Assembly (NCBI GenBank): GCA_017849335.1
Contig: JAFIHP010000236.1
Coordinates: 1 to 19,589 of the forward strand
Origin: Actinomycetales bacterium
GTDB lineage: Bacteria > Actinomycetota > Actinomycetes > S36-B12
Direction: 5' to 3'
DNA: 19,589 nucleotides
Shown piece by piece: positions 1-10,580 of the stretch. Below the pieces are notes generated by a model. That model was not told the DNA's origin. It made no database searches and saw only the letters and a list, made by a program, of their open reading frames with translations. Made by a program: the position numbers and the translations under genes. Numbering within the stretch: the stretch's first letter is position 1; each line of letters begins with the position of its first letter.

Positions 1-31
1 CTTGTGCAAGCACCACCACGAGCTGAAGACC
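1..31 (+). repeat. left arm of a 31-base perfect inverted repeat in the HNH paralogues
   Basis: Identical to the reverse complement of 19329-19359. Similarity continues with mismatches to about base 130 and resumes at the stop (CCGCCACCCTTCT-like end). It codes for the CKHHHELKT segment. Confidence 0.8.
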
Positions 32-163
32 AGCGGCTACTGGCACATCACCACCAGCCACCGGGATGGGTCCTGCACCTGGCGCTCACCCCTCGGCCGC
101 ATCTACCAACAAGAACCACCCGCCCTCGTACCCCCACCACCCCACGACACGCCACCCTTCTGA
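2..163 (+). CDS. DUF222/HNH endonuclease-type protein, C-terminal end only (5' truncated by window edge)
   Basis: This is the last 53 codons of a gene that begins left of the window, ending in TGA at 161-163. It starts at the second half of an HNH motif (LCKHHHELKT, then GYWHIT), followed by DGSCTWRSPLGR and a proline-rich tail. That layout matches the C-terminus of the DUF222 plus HNH proteins (the 13E12-repeat type) that occur in many copies in actinobacteria. The family is assumed to nick or cut DNA, but the biochemical role is mostly unproven. The first 31 bases of the window are identical, inverted, to 19329-19359 in the paralogue at the other end. It converges on trmI with only 10 bases between stops. 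Family assignment is secure; whether the full gene is intact cannot be seen. Confidence 0.85.
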   Translation: MCKHHHELKTSGYWHITTSHRDGSCTWRSPLGRIYQQEPPALVPPPPHDTPPF

Positions 164-175
164 GGCGGTGCGCCT
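163..175. terminator. small hairpin across the two convergent stop codons
   Basis: AGGCG (163-167), loop GTG, CGCCT (171-175). The stem spans the end of the HNH gene and the TAG of trmI. It has five base pairs and no U-tract, so it is only a weak bidirectional terminator candidate. Confidence 0.2.
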
Positions 176-1094
176 ACTCCGGCGAGTCGAACTGAGGCGC
201 CTCGGACTCCGGCGCGCGGGGACCGTCGTAGTCCGGCCCGTACGCGCCCGGTGCCGGACGGCGGCGCCGGGGCGGCAGGACGGTGCCCGGTGCCAGCCGT
301 CGGCAGCTGACGAGGAACGCGGTGTGGCCGTTCATCCGGTGGTCCGGGCGCACCGCCAGGCCCTCCAGGTGCCAGGTCCGCATCAACGACTCCTCGGCCC
401 GCGGCTCGGTCCACCCGCCGGCCGCGCGCAGCGTCTCGACGAGCCGGGACAGCTGGGTCGTCGTGGCGACGTACCCGACGAGGATCCCTCCGGGAGCGAG
501 CGCGGCTCCCACGGCGTCGACGCACTCCCACGGAGCGAGCATGTCCAGCACGACCGCGTCGAGATCGCGCTGGTCCAGGACCTCGGCGAGGTCCCCGAGG
601 ATGAGCTCCCACGACTGCGGGCGGTGCCCGAACCACTTGCGGACGTTGGCATCGGCGACGTCGGCGAACTCCGATCGTCGCTCGTAGCTGTAGACCCGGC
701 CCTCGTCGCCGACGGCGCGCAGCAGGGAGCAGGTGAGCGCTCCCGACCCGACGCCGGCCTCGGCGACCCGCGCGCCCGGCCCGAGGTTCGCCAGGCCGAC
801 GATGCGGGCCGCGTCCTTGGGGTAGATGACCTGGGCTCCCCGGGGCATCGCCAGCACGAAGTCGTCGAGGATCGGGCGCAGGGCCAGGTAGCCCGTCCCG
901 TTGCTGGACGTGACGACCGTGCCCTCCGGTGCCCCGATCAGGTCCGCGTGCGGGATGCGGCCCCGATGCGTGTGGAACTCCCCGCCGGCTTGGAGCGTGA
1001 TGGTGTGCATCGTGCCGCGCGGATCGGTCAGCTGGACGAGGTCACCGGCCGCGAACGGGCCGTGCCGGCGACTGCCGGCGATCGTGGAGGACAC
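174..1094 (-). CDS. trmI: tRNA (adenine-58-N1)-methyltransferase TrmI
   Basis: Predicted to transfer a methyl group from SAM to N1 of adenosine 58 in the tRNA T-loop, a cytoplasmic tRNA-stabilising modification. The 306-residue product starts with the family's beta-barrel N-terminal domain (GPFAAGDLVQLTD at 12-24, EFHTHRG at 39-45, IGAPEGT at 53-59). The Rossmann SAM site is VAEAGVGSGALT (110-121), the acidic end of beta 2 is E138, and the characteristic DMLAPW is at 184-189. Homologues such as M. tuberculosis Rv2118c are about 280 residues; the extra length is a C-terminal Pro/Arg/Glu-rich tail. The GTG at 1094 is chosen because a TACGGT -10 box lies 7 bases upstream and the first conserved motif follows at once; a second GTG 9 bases further upstream is possible. 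It is divergent from the recB-like gene. Confidence 0.9.
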   Translation of the reverse strand: MSSTIAGSRRHGPFAAGDLVQLTDPRGTMHTITLQAGGEFHTHRGRIPHADLIGAPEGTVVTSSNGTGYLALRPILDDFVLAMPRGAQVIYPKDAARIVGLANLGPGARVAEAGVGSGALTCSLLRAVGDEGRVYSYERRSEFADVADANVRKWFGHRPQSWELILGDLAEVLDQRDLDAVVLDMLAPWECVDAVGAALAPGGILVGYVATTTQLSRLVETLRAAGGWTEPRAEESLMRTWHLEGLAVRPDHRMNGHTAFLVSCRRLAPGTVLPPRRRRPAPGAYGPDYDGPRAPESEAPQFDSPE

Positions 1095-1101
1095 GCCCGG
1101 C

Positions 1102-1107
1102 ACCGTA
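1102..1107 (-). promoter_or_regulatory. -10 box of trmI, leaderless type
   Basis: TACGGT on the minus strand, 7 bases before the GTG at 1094. This fits transcription starting at or next to the start codon. No recognisable -35 was seen. Confidence 0.5.
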
Positions 1108-1130
1108 CCCGGGGCGTCAGTCCGCGGGAC

Positions 1131-1136
1131 TAGCCT
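1131..1136 (+). promoter_or_regulatory. -10 box of the recB-like gene, leaderless type
   Basis: TAGCCT, then 6 bases, then ATG at 1143. The spacing puts the start of transcription at the A of the ATG, and there is no room for a Shine-Dalgarno sequence. It is divergent from the trmI promoter 23 bases away. Confidence 0.6.
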
Positions 1137-1142
1137 CCCCGC

Positions 1143-2018
1143 ATGACCTCGGCCACGCTGTCGTCCTCGGCCACGCCGCCGTTCCCGGCGACGCTGTCCC
1201 CGTCGCGCGCGTCGGACTTCATGACCTGCCCCCTGCTGTTCCGCCTGCGCTCGATCGACCGGCTGCCCGAGCCGCCGTCCCCGGCGGCGATCCGCGGAAG
1301 CCTGGTCCACCGCGCACTGGAGAACCTGTTCGACCTGCCGGCCGCCGAGCGCACGCCGCAGGCGGCCACCGCCCTGGTCGGCGAGGCGCTGGCCGAGCTG
1401 GAGCGCGACGACCCCGAGGCCGCACGGGCCGTCGTCCCCGAGCCAGGCGACCCGCTCGACGTCGAGGCGCTCATTGCGGCGTACTTCGCGCTGGAGGACC
1501 CGCGGCGGCTCGAGCCGCACTCGCGCGAGCTGGGCGTACGCGCGGCCGTCGAGCCGGAGTTCGAGCTTCGAGGGTTCATCGACCGGGTCGACGTGTCCCC
1601 GACCGGGCTGGTGCGGATCGTCGACTACAAGACGGGCCGGTCGCCTGGGCCTGGCTTCGAGGCCAAGGCGATGTTCCAGATGCGGTTCTACGCGCTCGCC
1701 TGGTGGCGCATGACCGGCGACGTCCCGACGCTGCTGCGCCTGATGTACCTCGGCAACCGGGAGACGCTGGAGTACGAGCCGACGGAGGGCGACCTCCTGG
1801 CTACCGAGCGCAAGGTGCTCGCCCTCCGGGCGGCGATCGCGCAGGCGGCCGACGCGGGGCAGTTCGAACCCAAGCCGTCGCGTCTGTGCGACTGGTGTGC
1901 GCACCGGTCGGTCTGCCCGGCCTGGGGCGGCACGCCTCCCCCGCTGCCGGCGCGCGCCGACTGGCCGACCAGCAGCCGGTCGGGCGACGTGGTCGACGAC
2001 GCCGAACCGGAGGGATGA
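1143..2018 (+). CDS. RecB-family PD-(D/E)XK nuclease with a four-cysteine iron-sulfur cluster
   Basis: Stand-alone RecB/AddB/Cas4-like nuclease domain (PF12705 type) of 291 residues, with no helicase. Visible active-site residues are H56 (GSLVH), D147 (RGFIDRVD), D161-x-K163 (VDYKTG) and Q179 with YALA. One cysteine near the N-terminus (C29, MTCPLLF) and three near the C-terminus (C249, C252, C258 in CDWCAHRSVC) form the Cys-plus-CxxC-x5-C 'iron staple' that holds a 4Fe-4S cluster in AddB and Cas4. Predicted to cut DNA ends or single strands; the physiological substrate is unknown. A homologue (Rv2119) sits beside trmI in mycobacteria. Its TGA directly abuts the ATG of the methyltransferase gene, so the two form an operon. 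Family secure, role uncertain. Confidence 0.88.
   Translation: MTSATLSSSATPPFPATLSPSRASDFMTCPLLFRLRSIDRLPEPPSPAAIRGSLVHRALENLFDLPAAERTPQAATALVGEALAELERDDPEAARAVVPEPGDPLDVEALIAAYFALEDPRRLEPHSRELGVRAAVEPEFELRGFIDRVDVSPTGLVRIVDYKTGRSPGPGFEAKAMFQMRFYALAWWRMTGDVPTLLRLMYLGNRETLEYEPTEGDLLATERKVLALRAAIAQAADAGQFEPKPSRLCDWCAHRSVCPAWGGTPPPLPARADWPTSSRSGDVVDDAEPEG
2008..2014 (+). promoter_or_regulatory. Shine-Dalgarno of the methyltransferase gene
   Basis: GGAGGG just inside the end of the recB-like gene, about 4-5 bases before the ATG at 2019. It favours this ATG over the out-of-frame ATG at 2015. Confidence 0.5.
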
Positions 2019-2855
2019 ATGGACGTCACGGACTCGCTGGAGGTCAACCGCCGGCACTGGGACGAGCGTGCGCCGGCGCACGCGGCGTCCGCGGACTACC
2101 AGGTGCAGCAGTTCATCGACGATCCCGGCCACCTGAGCGACGTCGTGCGGTTCGACCGCGCGCTCCTCGGCGACCTGGCGGGCGTTCGAGGCGTGCACCT
2201 GCAGTGCCACATCGGCACCGACACGGTGTCCTTGTCCCGGCTCGGCGCGCGGATGACCGGCCTGGACTTCTCGGGGGCGTCGATCGCGCAGGCGCGGGCC
2301 CTGGCCGCCGCCGCCGGCGCGGACGTCGAGTTCGTCCAGGCGGAGGTCCAGCGGGGGCTCGAGGTCCTCCCCGTCGGCGCCTTCGACCTCGTGTACACGG
2401 GGATCGGAGCCCTGTGCTGGCTGCCGAGCATCCGTGAGTGGGCGCGGGTGGCCGCCGGACTCCTGGCCCCCGGCGGGCGGCTCTTCGTCCGGGAGGGCCA
2501 CCCGGTGCTCTGGGCCCTGGACTACGAGCGGACCGACGAGCTCCTCGTGCTCGCCCACCCGTACGTCGAGACCGTCGCCCCCGTGGTCGACGACTCGGAG
2601 GGCTCGTACGTGGAGGTCGACGTGCCGCTCCGCAACACCGAGAACCACTCGTGGAACCACGGCCTCGGCGAGATCGTGACCGCCCTTCTCGACGAGGGCC
2701 TGGTGCTCACGGGTCTCGTCGAGCACGACAGCGTGCCGTGGAACCCGCTGCCCGACGGCCTCATGCGCCTCGGCGACGGGGGTGAGTGGCACCTGGTCAA
2801 CCGCCCGGAGCGGCTTCCCCTGACCTACACGCTGCAGGCGGTCAGACCCGCGTAG
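2019..2855 (+). CDS. class I SAM-dependent methyltransferase, substrate unknown
   Basis: A 278-residue soluble protein with a Rossmann-type SAM domain: motif I is HLQCHIGTDT (60-69), the beta-2 region LDFSGASI (82-89) ends in the ribose-binding acidic residue, and later come FDLVYTGIGALCWLP and LAPGGRLFVREGHP. The 'LQCHxGTDTxSLxRLGA' form is typical of an actinobacterial small-molecule methyltransferase family annotated only at class level. The N-terminal NRRHWDERA helix is also usual for it. I cannot name a substrate. It follows the recB-like gene with no gap and is probably co-transcribed. Its last 14 bases overlap the end of the convergent HAD gene. Confidence 0.85.
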   Translation: MDVTDSLEVNRRHWDERAPAHAASADYQVQQFIDDPGHLSDVVRFDRALLGDLAGVRGVHLQCHIGTDTVSLSRLGARMTGLDFSGASIAQARALAAAAGADVEFVQAEVQRGLEVLPVGAFDLVYTGIGALCWLPSIREWARVAAGLLAPGGRLFVREGHPVLWALDYERTDELLVLAHPYVETVAPVVDDSEGSYVEVDVPLRNTENHSWNHGLGEIVTALLDEGLVLTGLVEHDSVPWNPLPDGLMRLGDGGEWHLVNRPERLPLTYTLQAVRPA

Positions 2856-3527
2856 CTCCCCAGAGGTCGGCGATCGTGCGGCCCGCCAGCGTCTCCACGA
2901 CCACGACGCCGGGAAGCGCCACCCGCTCGCGGTTCGCCGGGCTCGGCACCGCGACGACGCCGCATCCCGCGGCGACGGCGGAGGCAACGCCCGTCGGGGA
3001 GTCCTCGATCGCCAGGCACGCGTCGGGCGAGACCGCCAGGGCTGCGGCGCCGGTGAGGTACGGCTCGGGATCCGGCTTGCTGCGCGTCACCTCGTCGCCG
3101 GCCACGATCGCATCGAACGCGCTGCCCCCGAGGTCACCGGCGGCCCGGTCGCCGACCGCGCCGATGATCCGCCGCCACGACGCGGACACGAGCGCGGCCG
3201 GGAGACCGAGCTCGCGGCACTCCGCGACCAACGCGCGAGCCCCGGGCTTCCAGGCCACGTCGTTGGCCCGGACGCGCGCCTCCATCACGTCCATGATCAT
3301 CGTGCCGAGCGTGTCGGGGTCGGCCGCCACGGGCAGTCGTGCGTTCATGTACGCGACGGTGTGCTCCAGCGGTCCGCCCATGCACGCGACGTGGTCGTCA
3401 CGGCCCCAGGGACCGCCGAGGGCGGTCATGACCTCGATCTCGGCCTCGAACCACAAGGGCTCGGAGTCGACGAGCGTGCCGTCCATGTCGAACAGGACGG
3501 CGGCAGGCAGGTCTGCGGTCGTCCGGC

Positions 3528-3531
<4 letters not shown>
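2842..3531 (-). CDS. HAD-superfamily phosphatase (subfamily IA, beta-phosphoglucomutase-like)
   Basis: A 229-residue haloacid dehalogenase-type hydrolase. Motif I is FDMDGTLVDSEP with nucleophile D15 and acid/base D17. Motif II serine lies in ALVSAS, motif III lysine in TRSKPDPEPY, and motif IV in AIEDSPTGVASA. A helical cap lies between motifs I and II. Members dephosphorylate small phosphometabolites or isomerise sugar phosphates; the substrate cannot be read from sequence. The ATG at 3531 overlaps the metH stop (ATGA), so its translation is probably coupled to metH. Streptomyces and mycobacteria have a similar HAD gene near metH or hisEG; no hisE or hisG is present here. Family secure, substrate unknown. 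Confidence 0.88.
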
Positions 3532-7049
<3,518 letters not shown>

Positions 7050-7057
7050 GAGCCGGA

Positions 7058-7063
7058 AGCCTA
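7058..7063 (-). promoter_or_regulatory. -10 box of metH, leaderless type
   Basis: TAGGCT on the minus strand, 8 bases before GTG 7049. No leader RNA is predicted. Confidence 0.5.
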
Positions 7064-7090
7064 CCCAGCCCCGGCGGGACCGCCGCGCCG

Positions 7091-7096
7091 TACGCT
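7091..7096 (+). promoter_or_regulatory. -10 box of the PAC2-family gene, leaderless type
   Basis: TACGCT, then 6 bases, then GTG 7103. It is divergent from the metH promoter, with 27 bases between the two hexamers. Confidence 0.55.
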
Positions 7097-7102
7097 AGCC
7101 GG

Positions 7103-7963
7103 GTGAGCCAGCTGGACGATCTGCCCGCCCTGGTCGACCCCGTGATGGTCGCCGCGTTCGAGGGCTGGAACGACGCCGGCGACTCCGCGTCGGACGCCGT
7201 CGAGCACCTGCGCCAGGTCTGGGACGCCCAGCCGCTGGTCGAGATGGACTCCGAGGAGTACTACGACTACCAGGTCAACCGCCCGCACGTCAGCATCGAC
7301 GAGACCGGGGTCCAGTCGCTGGAGTGGCCGGCCACGCGGATCTTCGTCGCCCGGCCGCCTCTGTTCCCACGCGACATCGTCCTGGTCCAGGGCATCGAGC
7401 CGAACATGAAGTGGCAGCAGTTCGTGCGCGAGGTGCTCGGCCTGGCCACCGAGCTCCAGGTGTCCACGGTCGTCACGCTGGGTGCGCTCTTGTCGGACAT
7501 CCCGCACACGCGGCCGGTCCCGGTCACGGGGACGTGCTCCGACCCGACGCTCGGACCCGAGCTCGGGCTCGAGCCGTCGACGTACGAGGGCCCGACCGGG
7601 ATCGTCGGCGTCATCCAGGAGGCCTGCACCCGGTTCGGCCTGTCCTCGGTCTCGTTGTGGGCGGCCGTCCCGCACTACGTCGCGCAGCCCCCGTGCCCCA
7701 AGGCCACGCTGGCGCTCATCCGCCGGATCGAGGACATCCTCGACGTCCCGGTCCCGCTCGGCGACCTCGTCGAGGAGGCCCGCGCGTGGGAGATCGGCGT
7801 CGACGAGCTCGCCGCGGAGGACGACGAGGTCGCCGACTACGTGAAGCAGCTCGAGGAGGCGCGGGACGCGACCGACCTGCCCGAGGCCAGCGGCGAGGCC
7901 ATCGCCCGCGAGTTCGAGCGCTACCTGCGTCGCCGTGGAGCGGACGACCCCAAGCAGCCCTGA
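7103..7963 (+). CDS. PAC2-family protein (proteasome-assembly-chaperone-2 fold)
   Basis: A 286-residue protein resembling actinobacterial PAC2 proteins such as M. tuberculosis Rv2125. Recognisable stretches are VMVAAFEGWNDAGDSAS near the N-terminus, LVQGIEPNMKWQQF, VVTLGALLSDIPHTRPVPVTG, YEGPTGIVGVIQ and SLWAAVPHYVAQPPCPKAT. The fold is shared with eukaryotic proteasome assembly chaperone PAC2 and with archaeal homologues. In bacteria the function is not established, although actinobacteria are the main bacterial group with 20S proteasomes. No signal peptide or membrane span; the C-terminal third is acidic and helical. GTG 7103 is set by the promoter spacing. The gene is divergent from metH and 34 bases upstream of the LLM oxidoreductase, which has its own -10 box. 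Confidence 0.88.
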   Translation: MSQLDDLPALVDPVMVAAFEGWNDAGDSASDAVEHLRQVWDAQPLVEMDSEEYYDYQVNRPHVSIDETGVQSLEWPATRIFVARPPLFPRDIVLVQGIEPNMKWQQFVREVLGLATELQVSTVVTLGALLSDIPHTRPVPVTGTCSDPTLGPELGLEPSTYEGPTGIVGVIQEACTRFGLSSVSLWAAVPHYVAQPPCPKATLALIRRIEDILDVPVPLGDLVEEARAWEIGVDELAAEDDEVADYVKQLEEARDATDLPEASGEAIAREFERYLRRRGADDPKQP

Positions 7964-7985
7964 CGGAGGCGGTCAGGGGCTCGCC

Positions 7986-7991
7986 TAGGGT
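7986..7991 (+). promoter_or_regulatory. -10 box of the first LLM oxidoreductase gene, leaderless type
   Basis: TAGGGT, then 6 bases, then ATG 7998. The gene therefore probably has its own transcript despite lying just behind the PAC2 gene. Confidence 0.6.
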
Positions 7992-7997
7992 GGCCGC

Positions 7998-8927
7998 ATG
8001 GACCTTCGCATCTTCACCGAACCCCAGCAGGGCGCCACGTACGACCAGCTCCTGACCGTGGCGCTGACCGCCGAGAGGCTCGGCTACGGCGCCTTCTTCC
8101 GGTCCGACCATTACGTCGTCATGGGCGACTACACCGATGGGCTTCCCGGCCCGACCGACGCCTGGATCACGCTCGCGGGCCTGGCTCGCGACACGTCGAC
8201 GATCCGGCTGGGCACACTGCTGACGGCTGCGACCTTCCGGCTGCCTGGACCGCTGGCGATCAGCGTCGCGCAGGTCGACCAGATGAGTGCCGGACGCGTG
8301 GAGCTCGGCCTGGGAGCGGGATGGTTCGACCGCGAGCACGCGGCGTACGGCATCGCGTTCCCGCCCGTCGCCGACCGTTTCGACATCCTCGCGGAGCAGC
8401 TGGAGATCGTCACCGGGCTGTGGGCGACGCCGCTCGGCCAGACGTACACGTTCCACGGCAGCCACTACGACCTCGTCGACTCCCCCGCCCTGCCGAAGCC
8501 CGTCGGCGGCTCGGTGCCGATCATCGTCGGCGGTCACGGGAAGACCCGGACGCCGGCGTTGGCGGCGCGCTTCGCCACCGAGTTCAACGTCCCGTTCGCA
8601 CCGCTCGCCGACACGGTCACGCAGTACGGCCGGGTCCGGGCGGCCTGCGAGGCCGCCGGGCGCGACGCATCGGAGCTCGTGTACTCAGCCGCCCAGATCG
8701 TCATCTGCGGGCGCGACGAGGCGGAGATCGCGCGACGTGCGGCCGCGGTCGGCCGCGAGGTCGCTGAGCTACGCGAGAACGGGCTCGCCGGCACCCCGGA
8801 CGAGGTCGTCGAGAAGCTGCGCGCCTACGCGGACGGCGGTGCGCAGCGGATGTACCTGCAGATCCTCGACCTGGCCGACCTCGAGCACCTCGAGCTCGTG
8901 GCGGCGGAGGTCATGCCGCACGTGTGA
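7998..8927 (+). CDS. LLM-class flavin/F420-dependent oxidoreductase (TIGR03560-like)
   Basis: A 309-residue luciferase-like monooxygenase-fold protein. It shows the typical opening (MDLRIFTEPQQ...), a FRSDHYVVMG stretch in place of the WVPDHF-type motif, IRLGTLLTAATFRLPGPLA, and GRVELGLGAGWFDREHAAYGI. Further on are PPVADRFDILAEQLEIV and the strand PIIVGGHGKTRTPALAARFA, with a closing helix GTPDEVVEKLRAYADGGAQRMYLQ. Such proteins bind F420 or FMN and reduce diverse substrates; this one resembles the group called F420-dependent TIGR03560, but cofactor and substrate are inferred. It converges on pgi with a hairpin between the two. No F420 biosynthesis gene lies in the window. Confidence 0.88.
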   Translation: MDLRIFTEPQQGATYDQLLTVALTAERLGYGAFFRSDHYVVMGDYTDGLPGPTDAWITLAGLARDTSTIRLGTLLTAATFRLPGPLAISVAQVDQMSAGRVELGLGAGWFDREHAAYGIAFPPVADRFDILAEQLEIVTGLWATPLGQTYTFHGSHYDLVDSPALPKPVGGSVPIIVGGHGKTRTPALAARFATEFNVPFAPLADTVTQYGRVRAACEAAGRDASELVYSAAQIVICGRDEAEIARRAAAVGREVAELRENGLAGTPDEVVEKLRAYADGGAQRMYLQILDLADLEHLELVAAEVMPHV

Positions 8928-8936
8928 GGCTGCGCG

Positions 8937-8965
8937 GTACCGGTCGCTACCGCAGTGACCGGTAC
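8937..8965. terminator. bidirectional hairpin between the LLM gene and pgi
   Basis: GTACCGGTC (8937-8945) pairs with GACCGGTAC (8957-8965). The stem extends inward by one G-U and two Watson-Crick pairs, giving about 12 pairs around a 5-base loop. It lies 9 bases beyond the LLM stop and includes the pgi stop at 8947-8949. There is no U-tract on either side, as is common in high-GC actinobacteria. Confidence 0.55.
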
Positions 8966-10575
8966 AGCGCGATCGAGGCGTCCGTCGACGGGTCGAACGT
9001 CGCCGGCTGCTCTCCGGTGAGGTCGGCGAGGATGCCCATGGCGACCTTCTTGCCGAGCTCGACGCCCCACTGGTCGAACGAGTCGATCCCCCACACCGCG
9101 CCCTGGACGAACACGCTGTGCTCGTACAGGGCGACGAGGGCGCCCAGCGCGAACGGCGTCAGCCGCTCGACCATGAGCACGCTCACCGGACGGTTGCCCG
9201 GCATGACCTTGTGCGGGACCAGCGCCGCCGGCGTGCCGTCGGCCGCAACCTCGTCCGCGGTCCGCCCGCGGGCCAGGACGGCGGCCTGGGCCAGTGCGTT
9301 GGCGACGAGCATGTCCTGCTGCTCGCCGACCGGGGTCTCGGCGCGCGCGACGACGACGAGGTCGCAGGCGACCGTGCTCGTGCCCTGGTGGAGCAGCTGG
9401 TAGAACGAGTGCTGCCCGTTCGTCCCCGGCTCGCCCCAGAAGATCGCGCCCGTCGGGTAGTCCACCGGAGCGCCGTCCAGTCGAACCGACTTCCCGTTGC
9501 TCTCCATCGTGAGCTGCTGCAGGTACGCGGGGAAGCGCGCGAGGTACTGCGAGTAGGGCAGGACGGCCGTCGTCGGGATGTCGAGGAAGTCGCGGTTCCA
9601 CACCGCGACGAGGCCCATGAGCAACGGCAGGTTGTCCTCGGCCGGGGCCGACGCGAAGTGCTCGTCCATCGCGTGGAAGCCCGCCAGCAGCTGTGCGAAT
9701 CCGCCCGCGCCGATCGCGATCATCGTGCTCAGGCCGATCGACGAGTCCATCGAGTACCGGCCACCGACCCAGTCCCAGAACCCGAACATGTTCGCCGTGT
9801 CGATGCCGAACTCCGACACCTTCTCGGCGTTGGTGGAGACCGCGACGAAGTGCCGCGCGACGGCGTCCTCCCCCAGGGCGTCGACGATCCACGCGCGCGC
9901 GGCGTGCGCGTTGGTCATCGTCTCCAGGGTCGTGAACGTCTTGGACGCGACGACGACGAGCGTGCGGGCGGGGTCGAGGGCGCGGAGCGTCTCGGCAATG
10001 TCGGTCGGATCGACGTTCGAGACGAACCGGCAGTCGATCGACCGGTCCGCGAACGCGGCGAGCGCCACGTGCGCCATCGCCGGGCCCAGGTCCGAGCCGC
10101 CGATGCCGATGTTGACCACGGCGCTGATGCGCTCGCCGCTCGCCCCGCGCCACGACCCGTCGCGCACCGCCGTCGCGAACGCGCCCATCCGGTCGAGCAC
10201 GTCATGCACGTCGGCCACGACGTCGACACCGTCGACGACCAGGTCGGCGGTGCGCGGCAGGCGCAGCGCGGTGTGCAGCACGGCACGGTCCTCGGTCACG
10301 TTGATGTGGACGCCGCGCAGCATCGCGTCGCGGCGGGCAGCGACGCCCCGCTCGTCGGCCAGCTGCAGGAGCGCCGCGCGCACCTCGTCCGTGACCCGCT
10401 GTCGTGACAGGTCGAGGTGGACGCCGGCCGCCTGGCGCGTGTAGTCCGCGGATCGAGCCGGGTCCGCGTCGACGAGATCGCGGATGGTCGTGCCCTCCAG
10501 TGCGCCCGCGAGCTCGGTGAGCCGCGCCCACGCGTCGGTGCGGGTGGGGTCGTCCTCCGGCAGCTGAGTCGTCAT
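8947..10575 (-). CDS. pgi: glucose-6-phosphate isomerase
   Basis: Interconverts glucose-6-phosphate and fructose-6-phosphate in the cytoplasm, linking glycolysis to the pentose phosphate route. The 542 residues match the usual length of about 550 for the bacterial/eukaryotic-type enzyme. Visible signatures are VNIGIGGSDLGP, SKTFTTLETMTNA (phosphate-binding loop), FWDWVGGRYSMDSSIGLS, the catalytic-histidine region GTNGQHSFYQLLHQG (His about 389), and the C-terminal signature SFDQWGVELGKK with the active-site lysine near 510. ATG 10575 has a GGAAGGG Shine-Dalgarno 7 bases upstream, unlike most genes here. It is divergent from the 6-phosphogluconate dehydrogenase gene across 50 bases, a metabolically coherent pairing. 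The 3' end lies inside a hairpin. Confidence 0.97.
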   Translation of the reverse strand: MTTQLPEDDPTRTDAWARLTELAGALEGTTIRDLVDADPARSADYTRQAAGVHLDLSRQRVTDEVRAALLQLADERGVAARRDAMLRGVHINVTEDRAVLHTALRLPRTADLVVDGVDVVADVHDVLDRMGAFATAVRDGSWRGASGERISAVVNIGIGGSDLGPAMAHVALAAFADRSIDCRFVSNVDPTDIAETLRALDPARTLVVVASKTFTTLETMTNAHAARAWIVDALGEDAVARHFVAVSTNAEKVSEFGIDTANMFGFWDWVGGRYSMDSSIGLSTMIAIGAGGFAQLLAGFHAMDEHFASAPAEDNLPLLMGLVAVWNRDFLDIPTTAVLPYSQYLARFPAYLQQLTMESNGKSVRLDGAPVDYPTGAIFWGEPGTNGQHSFYQLLHQGTSTVACDLVVVARAETPVGEQQDMLVANALAQAAVLARGRTADEVAADGTPAALVPHKVMPGNRPVSVLMVERLTPFALGALVALYEHSVFVQGAVWGIDSFDQWGVELGKKVAMGILADLTGEQPATFDPSTDASIALYRSLR

Positions 10576-10580
10576 GGGCC

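Noticed and set aside
193..204. Palindrome GAGGCGCCTC in the trmI C-terminal region
   Set aside because: It lies in the coding region with no partner copies; ten-base palindromes are expected by chance in G+C-rich sequence.
174..2987. A 937-residue minus-strand reading frame running from trmI through the recB-like and methyltransferase genes
   Set aside because: Only its last 306 codons match TrmI. The rest is low-complexity Arg/Asp/Val-rich sequence opposite two well-recognised plus-strand genes, a usual effect of very high G+C.
7050..7102. A cobalamin or SAM riboswitch before metH
   Set aside because: The gap is 53 bases with promoters on both strands; no B12-box-like sequence was seen.
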